Shown here: piece after piece, positions 24,854 through 35,456 of the stretch
Position numbering within the stretch: the stretch's first letter is position 1
Layout: the number at the start of each line of letters is the position of its first letter
Source: Deltaproteobacteria bacterium
Lineage (GTDB): Bacteria > Myxococcota > Kuafuiibacteriia > Kuafuiibacteriales > Kuafuiibacteriaceae
Assembly (NCBI GenBank): GCA_016703535.1
Contig: JADJBV010000001.1
Span: 6,438,001-6,502,000, forward strand
Reading direction: 5' to 3'
Length of the DNA stretch: 64,000 nucleotides
Program-made: the position numbers and the translations under genes
The notes under the pieces: model-generated
Told to the model about the DNA's origin: nothing
The model's input: the letters and a program-made list of their open reading frames with translations, nothing else
The model's database searches: none

Positions 24854-24878
24854 CGCTTGCACCGAACTCGCGCAAGCG
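24854..24878. promoter_or_regulatory. Inverted repeat between the VgrG operon and the RTX-like gene
   Basis: Perfect 7-bp arms, CGCTTGC and GCAAGCG, flank an 11-base loop. It lies 9 bases after the ketosynthase-like stop and 94-118 bases upstream of the predicted RTX transcript start. It could therefore be a terminator stem (no T-run) or an activator site. Confidence 0.4.
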
Positions 24879-24886
24879 TTGACCTG

Positions 24887-25876
24887 TCACGAGTGCAGCA
24901 GAGCGCAGGCGGCCCGGGCTTCACCGTCGCTGGAGGCGCAAACGATCGCCGTGCCGGCCGGTGCATAACCACGATCCCAAGCGGCCAGCGCCCACGCCGC
25001 GCTCACGGCGGGTGCCGCCACGCCGGTGTCCCCCAAGCTGATCGCCGGGAACCACAGCTCAGGTGAGGCATGGCCAGCACGGATGAGGCGCGGCAAAACA
25101 AAGCCCCACTCTCCGGCTCGATAGTCTTCACCGTTTTGATCCACCAAGAGCCACTCGCTCGGGTGTTCCTTCAGCACCGGCGACAACGCCCGCTCCAGCC
25201 CCACGCCGGTCGAAGGCTCTCGCTTCAACTGCGTGCGGGGTTCGGCGCTGAAGGTCGGCGTGCCCAGCTGGGCCCGGGCTTGGGCCGAATTCGGCACCAA
25301 AAGCAGCAGCGCCGCGGCCTCTCCTGGCATCAGGCCGGTCGGATCGTCGTCATTTTTGATCCGCCGAGCCTGTTGGAGCGGCAACAAGGACTGGCCTTCA
25401 CAGAAGCTGTCTACCCCGCCGATCACCGCCAGATCGGTGCGCCCCTGGGCCAAGGCGTCTTGGGCCCGGCGGATCGCCTCGAAGAAGGCGGTGCGTCCGG
25501 TGCGCAACCAAGCGGCCCGTTGTTGTCCGGGCCAAGCAGCGCAGGCTTCGGTCAAGATGCCGGTCAACACTTCGTCATTGGGGCCCCGCTCCGGCTCGGG
25601 TCCGGCCAAGTAGAAGCTGGTGGTCAGGTGTTCGGGGATCGTGACCTGGGTCAGCAGATCGTTCACCGCCCCTTGGAGCAAAGCGCCCAGTCGTGCCGCC
25701 CCACTTTTGCCTTCGGTCAGGTGCCGAGCCGCGTACCCGGTGATCGGCGCCAGGCTCTCGACCTCGGGCAACTCCAAGGGCCAGGGCCGAGACAAGCCGG
25801 CCCGCATCGCCGCCGCCGAGCTGCGCCAACCGTGACCCAAGGCCGTCACCAAGCCACAGGCGATCACGTCACTCAT
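24887..25876 (-). CDS. Ketosynthase/thiolase-fold protein of the type VI spike operon
   Basis: A 329-residue protein from ATG 25876, two bases after the DUF4150 stop. The N-terminus (MSDVIACGLVTALGHGW) and later DLAVIGGVDSFCEG, LMPGEAAALLLL and SLGDTGVAAPAVSAAWALAAWD follow the beta-ketoacyl-synthase fold. The normal active-site Cys motif is not evident: the expected nucleophile region is short and changed, and the protein is about 80 residues smaller than a true KAS. Degenerate thiolase-fold proteins recur in VgrG-DUF2169-DUF4150 neighbourhoods, where the role is thought to be structural or chaperone-like rather than lipid synthesis. It is the last gene of the operon. Confidence 0.78.
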   Translation of the reverse strand: MSDVIACGLVTALGHGWRSSAAAMRAGLSRPWPLELPEVESLAPITGYAARHLTEGKSGAARLGALLQGAVNDLLTQVTIPEHLTTSFYLAGPEPERGPNDEVLTGILTEACAAWPGQQRAAWLRTGRTAFFEAIRRAQDALAQGRTDLAVIGGVDSFCEGQSLLPLQQARRIKNDDDPTGLMPGEAAALLLLVPNSAQARAQLGTPTFSAEPRTQLKREPSTGVGLERALSPVLKEHPSEWLLVDQNGEDYRAGEWGFVLPRLIRAGHASPELWFPAISLGDTGVAAPAVSAAWALAAWDRGYAPAGTAIVCASSDGEARAACALLHS

Positions 25877-25878
25877 GA

Positions 25879-26289
25879 TCAAGGGAGCGGCGCCTGGAGC
25901 ATCGGCACCGGCGGCGTGTTTTTGTCGTTGTGCAGACAGAGGTCCATGGCTCGGACCACGTTTTTGCCCTCGGCTTGGACGTCGAAGGAGAAGTTCACGA
26001 ACTCGGCCTTGCCCTTGATCTTGCCCGAGACCACGCCACCCGCCACCCCGGCCTCGTCGCCGCTGCTCATGGCGATGGTCGAGTCCTTCACGCAAAAGCC
26101 GGCCCCGTTGGCGGTGACCTTTTTGGTGGTCTGGGTCGCGTCGGTGGACATGGCGATGTTCGGATAAGGAATGGGGATGGGCGGCGCGGGTGGCGCCGGC
26201 GTCTTACAGGCATCGGGGAAGGCGATGCTGACGCCGTTGCTGAGGGCGCTGACCACGGTCATCATGTTCACTCCGACGGTCACCGGCAT
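25879..26289 (-). CDS. DUF4150 PAAR-like spike-tip protein
   Basis: A 136-residue protein with PAAR-like features: VTVGVNMMTVVSALSNG, then Pro-rich PAPPAPPIPIPYPNIAMST, GAGFCVKDSTIAMSSGDEAGVAGGVVSG, and VRAMDLCLHNDKN. It matches the DUF4150 family, which caps VgrG trimers as the sharp tip of the type VI needle and can carry effectors. Here the protein ends soon after the tip domain, so no effector domain is fused. An AAGGAGG Shine-Dalgarno precedes ATG 26289. It follows DUF2169 by three bases. Confidence 0.88.
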   Translation of the reverse strand: MPVTVGVNMMTVVSALSNGVSIAFPDACKTPAPPAPPIPIPYPNIAMSTDATQTTKKVTANGAGFCVKDSTIAMSSGDEAGVAGGVVSGKIKGKAEFVNFSFDVQAEGKNVVRAMDLCLHNDKNTPPVPMLQAPLP

Positions 26290-26292
26290 GGC

Positions 26293-27378
26293 TCATCGCC
26301 TCCTTTTGGCCCGGGGGGCCAAGGGCTTCACGTTTTCAGGCAAAGGCGGTGGAGCGGCGCCTCCGTAAGGTTCGATCCGCATCGCCGCCAGATCATGCAT
26401 CCCGGTCGCGAGCCGGGTTCGGGTCCGGAACACCAAGGTCACCGTCTTTTGATCCGCGTCCAAGATCAACGAACCCAACACCGTGCCCAAGACCTCGGGC
26501 GCTCCCAACTTGCGGGCCACGATCACCTGGGGCGGCGCCAGGCCCGGCAGCTCAAAAGCCCAACGACCTTCGGGCACCACCCCCTCGGCCAACACGCCCT
26601 CGTCCCCCCGCAAGTGGACGGGTGACGACAAGCCCGGCGACGCGGCCCGAAAAAAATCCTCGCTGAAGTCTTCGGGCAGCCGCGGGAAGCGCTCCTCTTC
26701 CCATGTTTTGTCGTAGGTGCCGGCCAACTCCCGGCGCGGCGACCAGTGAGGGGCCACGAAGCCGAAGCCGACCGGCGTGCTTTTGCCCCAATAACTCTTC
26801 ACCGGGGCCTCGGGGTGCTCCAGGTTGGGCAACGGCTCACCCTCTTCGAAGGCCGAACCTTTGGCGTGATAACCGCGGCCCACCGGGTTGCGGGGCTCTT
26901 CACCGTGGCGTTTGGGATCGGCGTGGCGTTGATCCAGCCCGCCGTAGGCCCGTTCGTAGATCAAAGGCACGGTCTCGATCGGCAGGGGCTTGCTGGGGGT
27001 CGGATCGGTGAGGCCCTTGACCCACTTGCGATCCCCCACCACCTTGGCCCGGGCCGCCAACTTGCCGACCCGCAAGGCCACCTCCATTTCGGTGATCTTG
27101 GGGCCCGGGGCGTGAGCGTGGCCGAGCAAGATCACGTCGGTGCCGGGCTTCCAATAGGCGGTTTCGGGCTCTCGCTTCAGGCTGCTGTGACCGGGATCAC
27201 CATGACTGGAGCCCGCCAGATCGATCGGCGGCTGGACCTCGGCCGGGCTGAGGCCACCGGGACCCACGAGGAAGGTCGCCTGGATCAGCGGCACCAACAC
27301 CGGCCAACCGTCGGCGTCGGTGGTGCAGAGGGCCTCGAAGGCCCACGGGGTTCGGTTTTCGATCGCCGGGTGGCCCAT
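26293..27378 (-). CDS. DUF2169 type VI accessory protein
   Basis: A 361-residue protein with the DUF2169 signature order: NRTPWAFEALCTTDADGWPVLVPLIQATF at the start (two stretches), VILLGHAHAPG, YERAYGGLDQRH, NPVGRGYHAKG and LPNLEHPEAPVKSYW, and GFVAPHWSPRRELAGTYDKTW. Members are adaptors or chaperones that load PAAR-like tips or effectors onto VgrG. The start ATG 27378 has a GGGGAGG Shine-Dalgarno and shares its base with the end of the TIGR02270 gene, so translation is coupled. Highly confident as to family; the mechanism comes from relatives. Confidence 0.9.
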   Translation of the reverse strand: MGHPAIENRTPWAFEALCTTDADGWPVLVPLIQATFLVGPGGLSPAEVQPPIDLAGSSHGDPGHSSLKREPETAYWKPGTDVILLGHAHAPGPKITEMEVALRVGKLAARAKVVGDRKWVKGLTDPTPSKPLPIETVPLIYERAYGGLDQRHADPKRHGEEPRNPVGRGYHAKGSAFEEGEPLPNLEHPEAPVKSYWGKSTPVGFGFVAPHWSPRRELAGTYDKTWEEERFPRLPEDFSEDFFRAASPGLSSPVHLRGDEGVLAEGVVPEGRWAFELPGLAPPQVIVARKLGAPEVLGTVLGSLILDADQKTVTLVFRTRTRLATGMHDLAAMRIEPYGGAAPPPLPENVKPLAPRAKRRR

Positions 27379-28646
27379 CAGCGCCTCCCCGAATACGGCG
27401 CCGAAAGCTCAAGCCGCTTCGGCCAACGTTGGAGCGCGCTCCGTTGGGCCGCGCTGAGGGCCGAGCTCGGGATCGCCAGCTGCCCATGACTCCGGACCAG
27501 CAGCTCTCGGGCCCAAAGGTGTCGAGGTCGCAGGGGTCCCGATTGCAAGGCAACTTGCATTTCTTGATCCCCCAGCGGTCGACCCAAATGATAACGCACC
27601 CCGGGCTCGAACTGGCCCCGGTGATCTTTCCACCAAGCGCGGACCCGCTCCGGATCCACCCTTGGCAGATCATCCTCGACGTTGGGCAACAAGGCCGCGT
27701 ACGGCAGATCTTCGGCCAAGGATGGGAGCTCGGCCTCGGGTGCGGGCGGCAGGAGGGCCCCCTCGGCGGCCCAGTCGATCCCGGTGATCCGCTGAAAGGC
27801 TTCGGCCGCCACCCGGTGATGGTCGGCCTGCTCCAGCTGCGACACGGCGACTTCGGCCCCTGCCGCCCAACCGGCGCAGCCGATCGACAACCACAACGAG
27901 GGCCCGTGGATCGGATCGGCCAACAAGGTCTCCACCCGATCCCAACTCGGACGATCACCCAGCTGGAGCAACAGCCCGGCGAGGGTGGGCTCCTGCCGCG
28001 CCACCTCCAAGGCCTCGAGGCGTCCGAACACCAAAGCCAACTCGGCGCCCGCGGCCCGGATCGGCCCCGGCGGCGTGTTCAAGGCCCGCTCCCAATAACC
28101 GCTGCTGACCCGCTCCGAAGAAAAACGCGCCAAACTCAAAGCGGCGGCGTGGACCTCGGGCTCGAGCCGCCGCAACAGCGTGGGCAAAAGTTCGTCCTGG
28201 ACTTCGGCCCGATCGACCAAGGCCCAGACCGCGGCCGCCAGGTTGGGACCCACCGCCTCGGGCAAGCGGGCCAAAAGCCCCTGCGGATCGCCCAAGGTCA
28301 GGGCCCGGGCCATCGCCCGCGCCCCCTCGGGGCTCGCCGCGACGAACCCCGCCCACCACGGATCCAGCGCCGCCAGGTTGAGCCCCACCCACGCCGCCAC
28401 GGTCACCCGCGCCCGGGGCGCCTTCTCATCACTCCAGGTCGGCGCCAACAAACGGTCCACGACCGGCGGCCCGCCGATGACCAGGCCATCCACGTGGGCC
28501 AAGAGCCGAGACTCCAGGCCCGCCGCCAGCTCGGGCAAGTTGTAGTCCGGCGCGCCGAGGGCCCGATCAAAGGCCTCGAACAGATATTCGGCCTCGTCGA
28601 GGTGTTCCTCGAGGACGTCCCACAACACCGGCACCGGATCACTCAT
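27378..28646 (-). CDS. TIGR02270-type HEAT-like type VI accessory protein
   Basis: A 422-residue soluble protein. It opens with VLWDVLEEHLDEAEYLFEAFDRAL and LLAHVDGLVIGGPPVVDRLL, which typify the TIGR02270 family. The middle is a helical HEAT-like array (ARAMARALTLGDPQGLLARL, AALSLARFSSERVSSG, LWLSIGCAGWAAGAEVAVSQ). Near the C-terminus AFQRITGIDWAAEGAL and PYAALLPNVEDDLPRVDPER are family hallmarks. Members cluster with VgrG and DUF2169 and are thought to help assemble the spike. One GCAAG-N4-CTTGC palindrome is embedded at 27545. Confidence 0.85.
   Translation of the reverse strand: MSDPVPVLWDVLEEHLDEAEYLFEAFDRALGAPDYNLPELAAGLESRLLAHVDGLVIGGPPVVDRLLAPTWSDEKAPRARVTVAAWVGLNLAALDPWWAGFVAASPEGARAMARALTLGDPQGLLARLPEAVGPNLAAAVWALVDRAEVQDELLPTLLRRLEPEVHAAALSLARFSSERVSSGYWERALNTPPGPIRAAGAELALVFGRLEALEVARQEPTLAGLLLQLGDRPSWDRVETLLADPIHGPSLWLSIGCAGWAAGAEVAVSQLEQADHHRVAAEAFQRITGIDWAAEGALLPPAPEAELPSLAEDLPYAALLPNVEDDLPRVDPERVRAWWKDHRGQFEPGVRYHLGRPLGDQEMQVALQSGPLRPRHLWARELLVRSHGQLAIPSSALSAAQRSALQRWPKRLELSAPYSGRR
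27545..27558. repeat. Iterated palindrome, copy 4 (spacer GCAA)
   Basis: Inside the TIGR02270 gene, read as M-Q-V-A-L-Q. Confidence 0.75.
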
Positions 28647-28651
28647 GGGGC

Positions 28652-29062
28652 TCAGTTGATCTTGACCACGCCGCCCTTGATGCGGTGGGTGCCTTTGGCC
28701 CGGGTCTCGACGGTGGCGCCGGTGATCACGATGCGCCCGTTGTGCCGCAACAAGATCTTGGCCTCGCCGCAGACCAACTCCAGCTCTTCTTCGGCCCGCA
28801 GCGTGATCCGGCGGCCATCGACCGTGGCCTCCAAGGACGCGCCGGGCAACTCGAGCAAGCCGATCACCACCGGCTGACCTTCGGCCTCCAGGAACAACAC
28901 CTCTCGGCCCAAGTGGAGTTCGCTCAGCGGCACCGTGGCCCGGCCCTCGGCGCGGGCTCCGGCGTATTCGATGATCGGCAAGCCAGCTTGCAAACCCACC
29001 AAACGCCCGATTCGGGCCGCGCCCGGCGGCGAAGGTAAAAGTGGCGTGACTGGGTTCGACAT
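28652..29062 (-). CDS. DUF6484-type small VgrG-associated protein
   Basis: A 136-residue protein. I choose the ATG at 29062 because GAGGAG is correctly spaced for it but too close to the ATG at 29068. The N-terminal half (ARIGRLVGLQAGLPIIEYAG, ARATVPLSELHLGREVLFL, EGQPVVIGLLELPG) and the C-terminal beta-repeat half (VDGRRITLRAEEELELVCGE, RIVITGATVETRAKGTHRIKGG) agree with the DUF6484 family found next to VgrG. The C-terminal half resembles the beta-prism strands of VgrG itself, so it may dock on the spike. A palindrome of the iterated family sits at 28978. Confidence 0.78.
   Translation of the reverse strand: MSNPVTPLLPSPPGAARIGRLVGLQAGLPIIEYAGARAEGRATVPLSELHLGREVLFLEAEGQPVVIGLLELPGASLEATVDGRRITLRAEEELELVCGEAKILLRHNGRIVITGATVETRAKGTHRIKGGVVKIN
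28978..28991. repeat. Iterated palindrome, copy 5 (spacer CCAG)
   Basis: Inside the DUF6484 gene, read as L-Q-A-G-L-P. Confidence 0.75.
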
Positions 29063-29073
29063 CACCATGCTCC

Positions 29074-31266
29074 TCAGTTGCCGCCGATCTTGGCGCCCTT
29101 GAGCGTCAAGGGACCGCTGGCCTTCACGTCGATCTTGGCACCCTCCAGGGCGGCCCCGCCGGTGCCCTTCATCTTCAGCTCACCGGTGGCCTCTATCTTG
29201 ACCGCGCTGCCCTTGATGGTGATGCCGCTGGTGCTGAGCTCGATGGAGTTGCTGCCGACCTTGAGGGTGATCTTGGTGTCGGCCTCGATCATCACCTCCT
29301 TGGCCTTGATCCCCAGCTCTTTGGTGATCTCCTGGGTGGCCGCGCCGCTGACCTTCACGCCCCAGTCGCCGCCGATCTCCAAGGTCGCGCCGCCGTCGAT
29401 GGTGGTCGCGTGGTCGCCGGTGATGGCGTAGGTGGCCCCGCCCTCCACGGTTTCGCTGAGATCCCCTTGAACGGTGTGGGTGAAGTTGGCCTCTACGGTC
29501 TCTTCCCGGTTGCCGGTCACCGTCACGGTTTCATCGCCGCCGATGGTTTCGGTGCGGTTGCCCACCACCTCCACCGTCTCGTCGACCTCCACCTTTTCGG
29601 TGCGGTTGTGCTTCACCAAGATGGTGACGTCGTTTTCGACGGTCTCGATCTGGTCGTGTTTGACCACCCGAGTTTCGTCGTTGAGCACGTCCACCTTCAG
29701 ATCTTTTTGAGCGTGGATGTAGATCTGCTCCGAGTCCTTCTTGTCCTCGAAGGTGAACTCGTTGAAGCCCGTCCCGTCCGGCGAGGACTTGGTCTTGATG
29801 GTGCTTTTGGTCTTGTTGGCCGCCAGCGCGTAGGGCGGCGCGCCGTGGTATACGGTGCCCACCACCAAGGGCCGATCCGGATCGCCGTTTTCGAAGGCGA
29901 CGATCACCTCCATGCCGATCCGCGGGATGAACATGGCGCCGTAGTTGGCGCTGCCCCAAAGTTGACCGACCCGGATGAAGCAGGAGCTGGCCTCCTGATC
30001 ATCGCTGCGATCCCAGGGGAACTTCACTTTGATGCGCCCCCGATCGTCGGTGTAGATCTCCTCGCCCGAGGGGCCGACCACCATCGCCATCTGCACGCCG
30101 TGGATCAGCGGTTTGGGCGTGATCCGCCGGGGCCGAAAGGGCGTCTCTCGCTTCAGGCAGCGGAACTCGTTTTGGTATTCGGTGACCCGTTGATCGGTGG
30201 CCAAGCCTTCCTCGGCGGCTTGCACGTCCCGCTGGCCCAGCTGGGACTGGTGCATGATCTCGGTGATCACGTAACGCCCGTCTTGTTCGGGCCGGTGGCA
30301 ACCTTCGAGCTCGAAGTAAAAGCCCGCCGACATCCGCAGGCAGTTGCTGGCGCCCGCGCCGGTCTCACGATCGCTGGCCAACTCCTGTTGCCGCAGCTCG
30401 GCCAAGTTGCCGCCTCGAGGGCTGGCCTCTCGGTACCCGCCCGGGAAGTGGTAGGCGATCAGGCTGGTGGTGGCCGAGTCGGAGCCCTCTTTTTCAGCCT
30501 CGACGGTCGCCGCCGCGCCGCCCGCCGCTTGGTAGTCCCAGTCCCGAAGCCGCACCATGCCGGTCCGGACCCGGCCGCTGGAGCGGAAGTCGTAGATCGA
30601 CTCTTGGTCGGTGACGCCCCGGTTGACGTCGTAATAGGGCAGGGCCAAGGTCCCCGGGATGGGCGGGTGCACCGCGTAGGCGTCGCCGATCACCAGCAGA
30701 TCTTTGCCGTCGGCGTGATCGAAGAAGTAAAACAGCCCTTCTTCTTCGAGCAAACGAGAGACGAAGGCCCAGTCACTCTCTTGGTATTGGCAGCAGAACT
30801 CCCGGACCGGCGGCGCGTCGCTCACCCGAAAGTCGAAGTCTTGCCCGTCCCTGAGGCCGTGGGCCTCGAGCACCTCGGTGATGATCACCTTGGCGTCCTT
30901 CTCCTGGAAGATCCGGCAATCGGTGGCGTGGAGCAGCTTCTCGACCCGGGGCACGACCCGGGCGCGGAAGCGGGTCGACTCGACGCTGCGATCCATTTGC
31001 TCGAACTCGGCCACGATCCCATGGATCTTGCGGGGGCTGTCGAGCCAGGCGCTGCTGATCTCCAAGGTGGCGGTGAGGCCCACCGCGTCGGCCAGCGGGA
31101 CGTCGGCCTGCTCTTCGCCGGCGGCGTGGTGATCGAAGAAGAGCTCGACGTCGAAGTCGAAGAGCCGGGACAATCCCTCGACCCCAGTCATCCCGGAGAC
31201 ATGCAGCTCAGCGGAGAGGGAGCCGAGCTGCGCTTGAATGCGCACCTCTGCGGACTTGTTACTCAT
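29074..31266 (-). CDS. vgrG: VgrG type VI secretion spike protein
   Basis: A 730-residue protein. The gp27-like base (SLSAELHVSGMTGVEGLSRL, FDFDVELFF, DCRIFQEKDAKVIITEVLE, CQYQESDWAFVSRLLEEEGL) is followed by the gp5-OB region (DDRGRIKVKFPWDR, CFIRVGQLWGSANYGAMFIP, IGMEVIVAFENGDPDRPLVV). A long C-terminal beta-prism then shows short repeats (ETVEVVGNRTETIGGDETV, VTGNREETVEANFTHTVQGD). It forms the trimeric puncture tip of the type VI machine. The repeat tail is long but no effector domain follows. It heads a six-gene spike operon; no sheath, baseplate or ClpV genes are in the window, so this is an orphan spike module. Confidence 0.94.
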   Translation of the reverse strand: MSNKSAEVRIQAQLGSLSAELHVSGMTGVEGLSRLFDFDVELFFDHHAAGEEQADVPLADAVGLTATLEISSAWLDSPRKIHGIVAEFEQMDRSVESTRFRARVVPRVEKLLHATDCRIFQEKDAKVIITEVLEAHGLRDGQDFDFRVSDAPPVREFCCQYQESDWAFVSRLLEEEGLFYFFDHADGKDLLVIGDAYAVHPPIPGTLALPYYDVNRGVTDQESIYDFRSSGRVRTGMVRLRDWDYQAAGGAAATVEAEKEGSDSATTSLIAYHFPGGYREASPRGGNLAELRQQELASDRETGAGASNCLRMSAGFYFELEGCHRPEQDGRYVITEIMHQSQLGQRDVQAAEEGLATDQRVTEYQNEFRCLKRETPFRPRRITPKPLIHGVQMAMVVGPSGEEIYTDDRGRIKVKFPWDRSDDQEASSCFIRVGQLWGSANYGAMFIPRIGMEVIVAFENGDPDRPLVVGTVYHGAPPYALAANKTKSTIKTKSSPDGTGFNEFTFEDKKDSEQIYIHAQKDLKVDVLNDETRVVKHDQIETVENDVTILVKHNRTEKVEVDETVEVVGNRTETIGGDETVTVTGNREETVEANFTHTVQGDLSETVEGGATYAITGDHATTIDGGATLEIGGDWGVKVSGAATQEITKELGIKAKEVMIEADTKITLKVGSNSIELSTSGITIKGSAVKIEATGELKMKGTGGAALEGAKIDVKASGPLTLKGAKIGGN

Positions 31267-31280
31267 TTTTGGCCTTGGCC

Positions 31281-31309
31281 GAGATACCGGCTTTCTGTTG
31301 GTGGCGCAA
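31281..31309 (-). promoter_or_regulatory. Sigma-70 promoter of the VgrG operon
   Basis: The minus strand has TTGCGC, exactly 17 bases, then TATCTC. The predicted start is about 31274, giving a leader of roughly 8 bases before ATG 31266 with a weak AAGG. Unlike the neighbouring effector-like genes, no sigma-54 site is seen here. Confidence 0.45.
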
Positions 31310-31362
31310 CCTACGGCGGTCGTGACGGCGAGACCGAACTTCGATCCAAGTCGCTGTCGTGA

Positions 31363-31983
31363 CTACGCTTTCGGAATCGACTCGGGCTGAGTGGGCAAGG
31401 GCGTGGCCCCCGCCCGCCGCCGCCGGATCAAGGTGACCACCAGGACCACCAGTCCGATCCCGCCGAGGAGCGCCAGCTGGACCTCGAGGGCCGCCGACTT
31501 CACCTTGTCGATCTGACCCCCGCCCCAATAGGAGGCCAAGATCCAGACCGGCACGCTGATCAAGGCGGCGGTGCCGTCGAAGGCCAACATCTTCCAGGCC
31601 GGGATCTTGAAGGTGCCCGCCGAAAAGAACACCCCGGCCCGCAAGCCGGGCAAAAAGCGGCCTACGAACAAGGTCTTGCCGCCATGCTTCTGAAAGGCGG
31701 CCTCCGCCTTTTGGAGCCGGTCGGGGGTCAAGAAGCGGCCCAACACCGGCAAACGGCCCACGTGCCGCCCGTACCTTCTCCCCAGGGAGTACATGAGGAA
31801 GTCGCCGCCGATCACCGCCAGCAAGGCGATCGGGATCATCAGCCGGATGTCGGCGATCCCGAGGTGGCACAGGTAGCCGCCGATCAGGAGAGGCACGTCC
31901 TCGGGGAGCGGGAAGCCCATCCCGCCGGCCAACAGGACCAAAACCACGCCGAAGTACGAGAACTGATGGAGGAAAGCTTCCAT
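31363..31983 (-). CDS. DedA-family membrane protein
   Basis: A 206-residue polytopic protein of the DedA/SNARE-associated (VTT) family. Landmarks are LLAGGMGFPLPEDVPLLIGGYL, a re-entrant hairpin, GGDFLMYSLGRRYG, and FQKHGGKTLFVGRFLPGLRAG with the conserved Gly and Arg. It has a C-terminal membrane span and a basic tail (LIRRRRAG). DedA proteins are undecaprenyl-phosphate or phospholipid flippase candidates that depend on the proton motive force. It is divergent from the pyrophosphatase gene; a second DedA follows that gene on the other side. Confidence 0.88.
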   Translation of the reverse strand: MEAFLHQFSYFGVVLVLLAGGMGFPLPEDVPLLIGGYLCHLGIADIRLMIPIALLAVIGGDFLMYSLGRRYGRHVGRLPVLGRFLTPDRLQKAEAAFQKHGGKTLFVGRFLPGLRAGVFFSAGTFKIPAWKMLAFDGTAALISVPVWILASYWGGGQIDKVKSAALEVQLALLGGIGLVVLVVTLIRRRRAGATPLPTQPESIPKA

Positions 31984-32096
31984 CTCAGAGGGGTCGCCGG
32001 GCCACCGTAGGCCGGCCGCGGGCCAGGCGCCAAGCCCCCTTTATGGGCCAAGTGGCGGACGGGTTAACGAGGGCCAACAGGAGGCTGCGGTTGTCC

Positions 32097-32124
32097 TTGG
32101 AATTCAGGTCCATTCTGCTAGATT
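32097..32124 (+). promoter_or_regulatory. Probable sigma-70 promoter of the pyrophosphatase gene
   Basis: TTGGAA, 16 bases, TAGATT within TGCTAGATT. The ATG at 32135 follows the hexamer by ten bases and has no Shine-Dalgarno, suggesting a leaderless or near-leaderless transcript. Confidence 0.45.
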
Positions 32125-32134
32125 CCGCGCGCCT

Positions 32135-34603
<2,469 letters not shown>

Positions 34604-34620
34604 GCCTCCGCGCCCTCCCC

Positions 34621-34664
34621 GGTCACCCGCGGTACGCCTCAGCAGGCCACCGCGGCCCGTGACC
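34621..34664 (+). terminator. Stem-loop after the pyrophosphatase gene
   Basis: GGTCAC (34621-34626) pairs with GTGACC (34659-34664), and inside them CCGCGG (34627-34632) pairs with CCGCGG (34650-34655). It begins 17 bases after the stop but has no T-run. A second hairpin, GCCTTTG/CAAAGGC, follows at 34691-34709 just before the DedA Shine-Dalgarno. Attenuation or termination is plausible. Confidence 0.35.
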
Positions 34665-34728
34665 CGCCCCTCTCCGACGCATTCCGGGTTGCCTTTGGCC
34701 CTCAAAGGCCGCAGGACCAAAGGTGGTC

Positions 34729-35421
34729 ATGGAGCTCCTCCGTCAGTTCATCGACGTCTTCCTGCACCTGGACCAGCACCTGGCCGAGTGGGCCACCCAA
34801 ATGGGCGGCTGGCTCTACGTGTTGCTCTTCGCGATCATCTTCGCGGAGACGGGCCTGGTGGTGACCCCGTTTTTGCCGGGGGACTCGCTGCTCTTTGCGG
34901 TCGGCGCCTTGACCGCGGTCGAGGGCTCACCCCTTTCGTTGGGGCCGGTGATCATCCTGTTGATCGTCGCCGGGGTCCTGGGTGACGCCACCAACTACTC
35001 GATCGGGTACCGCTTGGGAGAGAAGGTCTTCCAGAGCGAGACCTCCAAATTGCTCAACAAGAAGCACCTCCTGCGGACCCAGGCGTTTTATCAAAAGCAC
35101 GGCGGCAAGACGATCATCATCGCCCGCTTCATCCCCATCATCCGCACCTTCGCGCCGTTCGTCGCGGGCATCGGCAAGATGCACTACCCGCGGTTCGCCA
35201 TCTACAACATCACCGGGGCCATCTCTTGGGTGGTGATCTTCACCTGCCTCGGCCACTGGTTCGGCAACCAGCCCTTCATCAAGCGCAACTTCCAGTACGT
35301 GATCTTGGGGATCATCGTGATCTCGGTGTTGCCCGCGGTGATCGAGTTTTTGCGGGCCCGCAGCCAGGCCGCCAAGGCCCGGGCCGCTGGCGCCTCCGAA
35401 TCTCCTAGCCCACCCGGGTGA
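34729..35421 (+). CDS. DedA-family membrane protein (second copy)
   Basis: A 230-residue polytopic protein. ATG 34729 follows AAGGTGG at good distance and is preferred over the GTG six bases upstream. Motifs are FAIIFAETGLVVTPFLPGDS, GDATNYSIGYRLGEK, FYQKHGGKTIIIARFIPIIR with the two membrane-buried Arg typical of the family, and FVAGIGKMHYPRFAIYNITG. This copy is closer to classical DedA/YqjA than the one at 31363, which lacks the PGDS motif. It probably flips a lipid carrier using the proton gradient. It lies 125 bases downstream of the pyrophosphatase and may be partly co-transcribed. Confidence 0.9.
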   Translation: MELLRQFIDVFLHLDQHLAEWATQMGGWLYVLLFAIIFAETGLVVTPFLPGDSLLFAVGALTAVEGSPLSLGPVIILLIVAGVLGDATNYSIGYRLGEKVFQSETSKLLNKKHLLRTQAFYQKHGGKTIIIARFIPIIRTFAPFVAGIGKMHYPRFAIYNITGAISWVVIFTCLGHWFGNQPFIKRNFQYVILGIIVISVLPAVIEFLRARSQAAKARAAGASESPSPPG

Positions 35422-35456
35422 CCACCCACGCACTTCTGTGAGAGGCTGGCCCAGAG

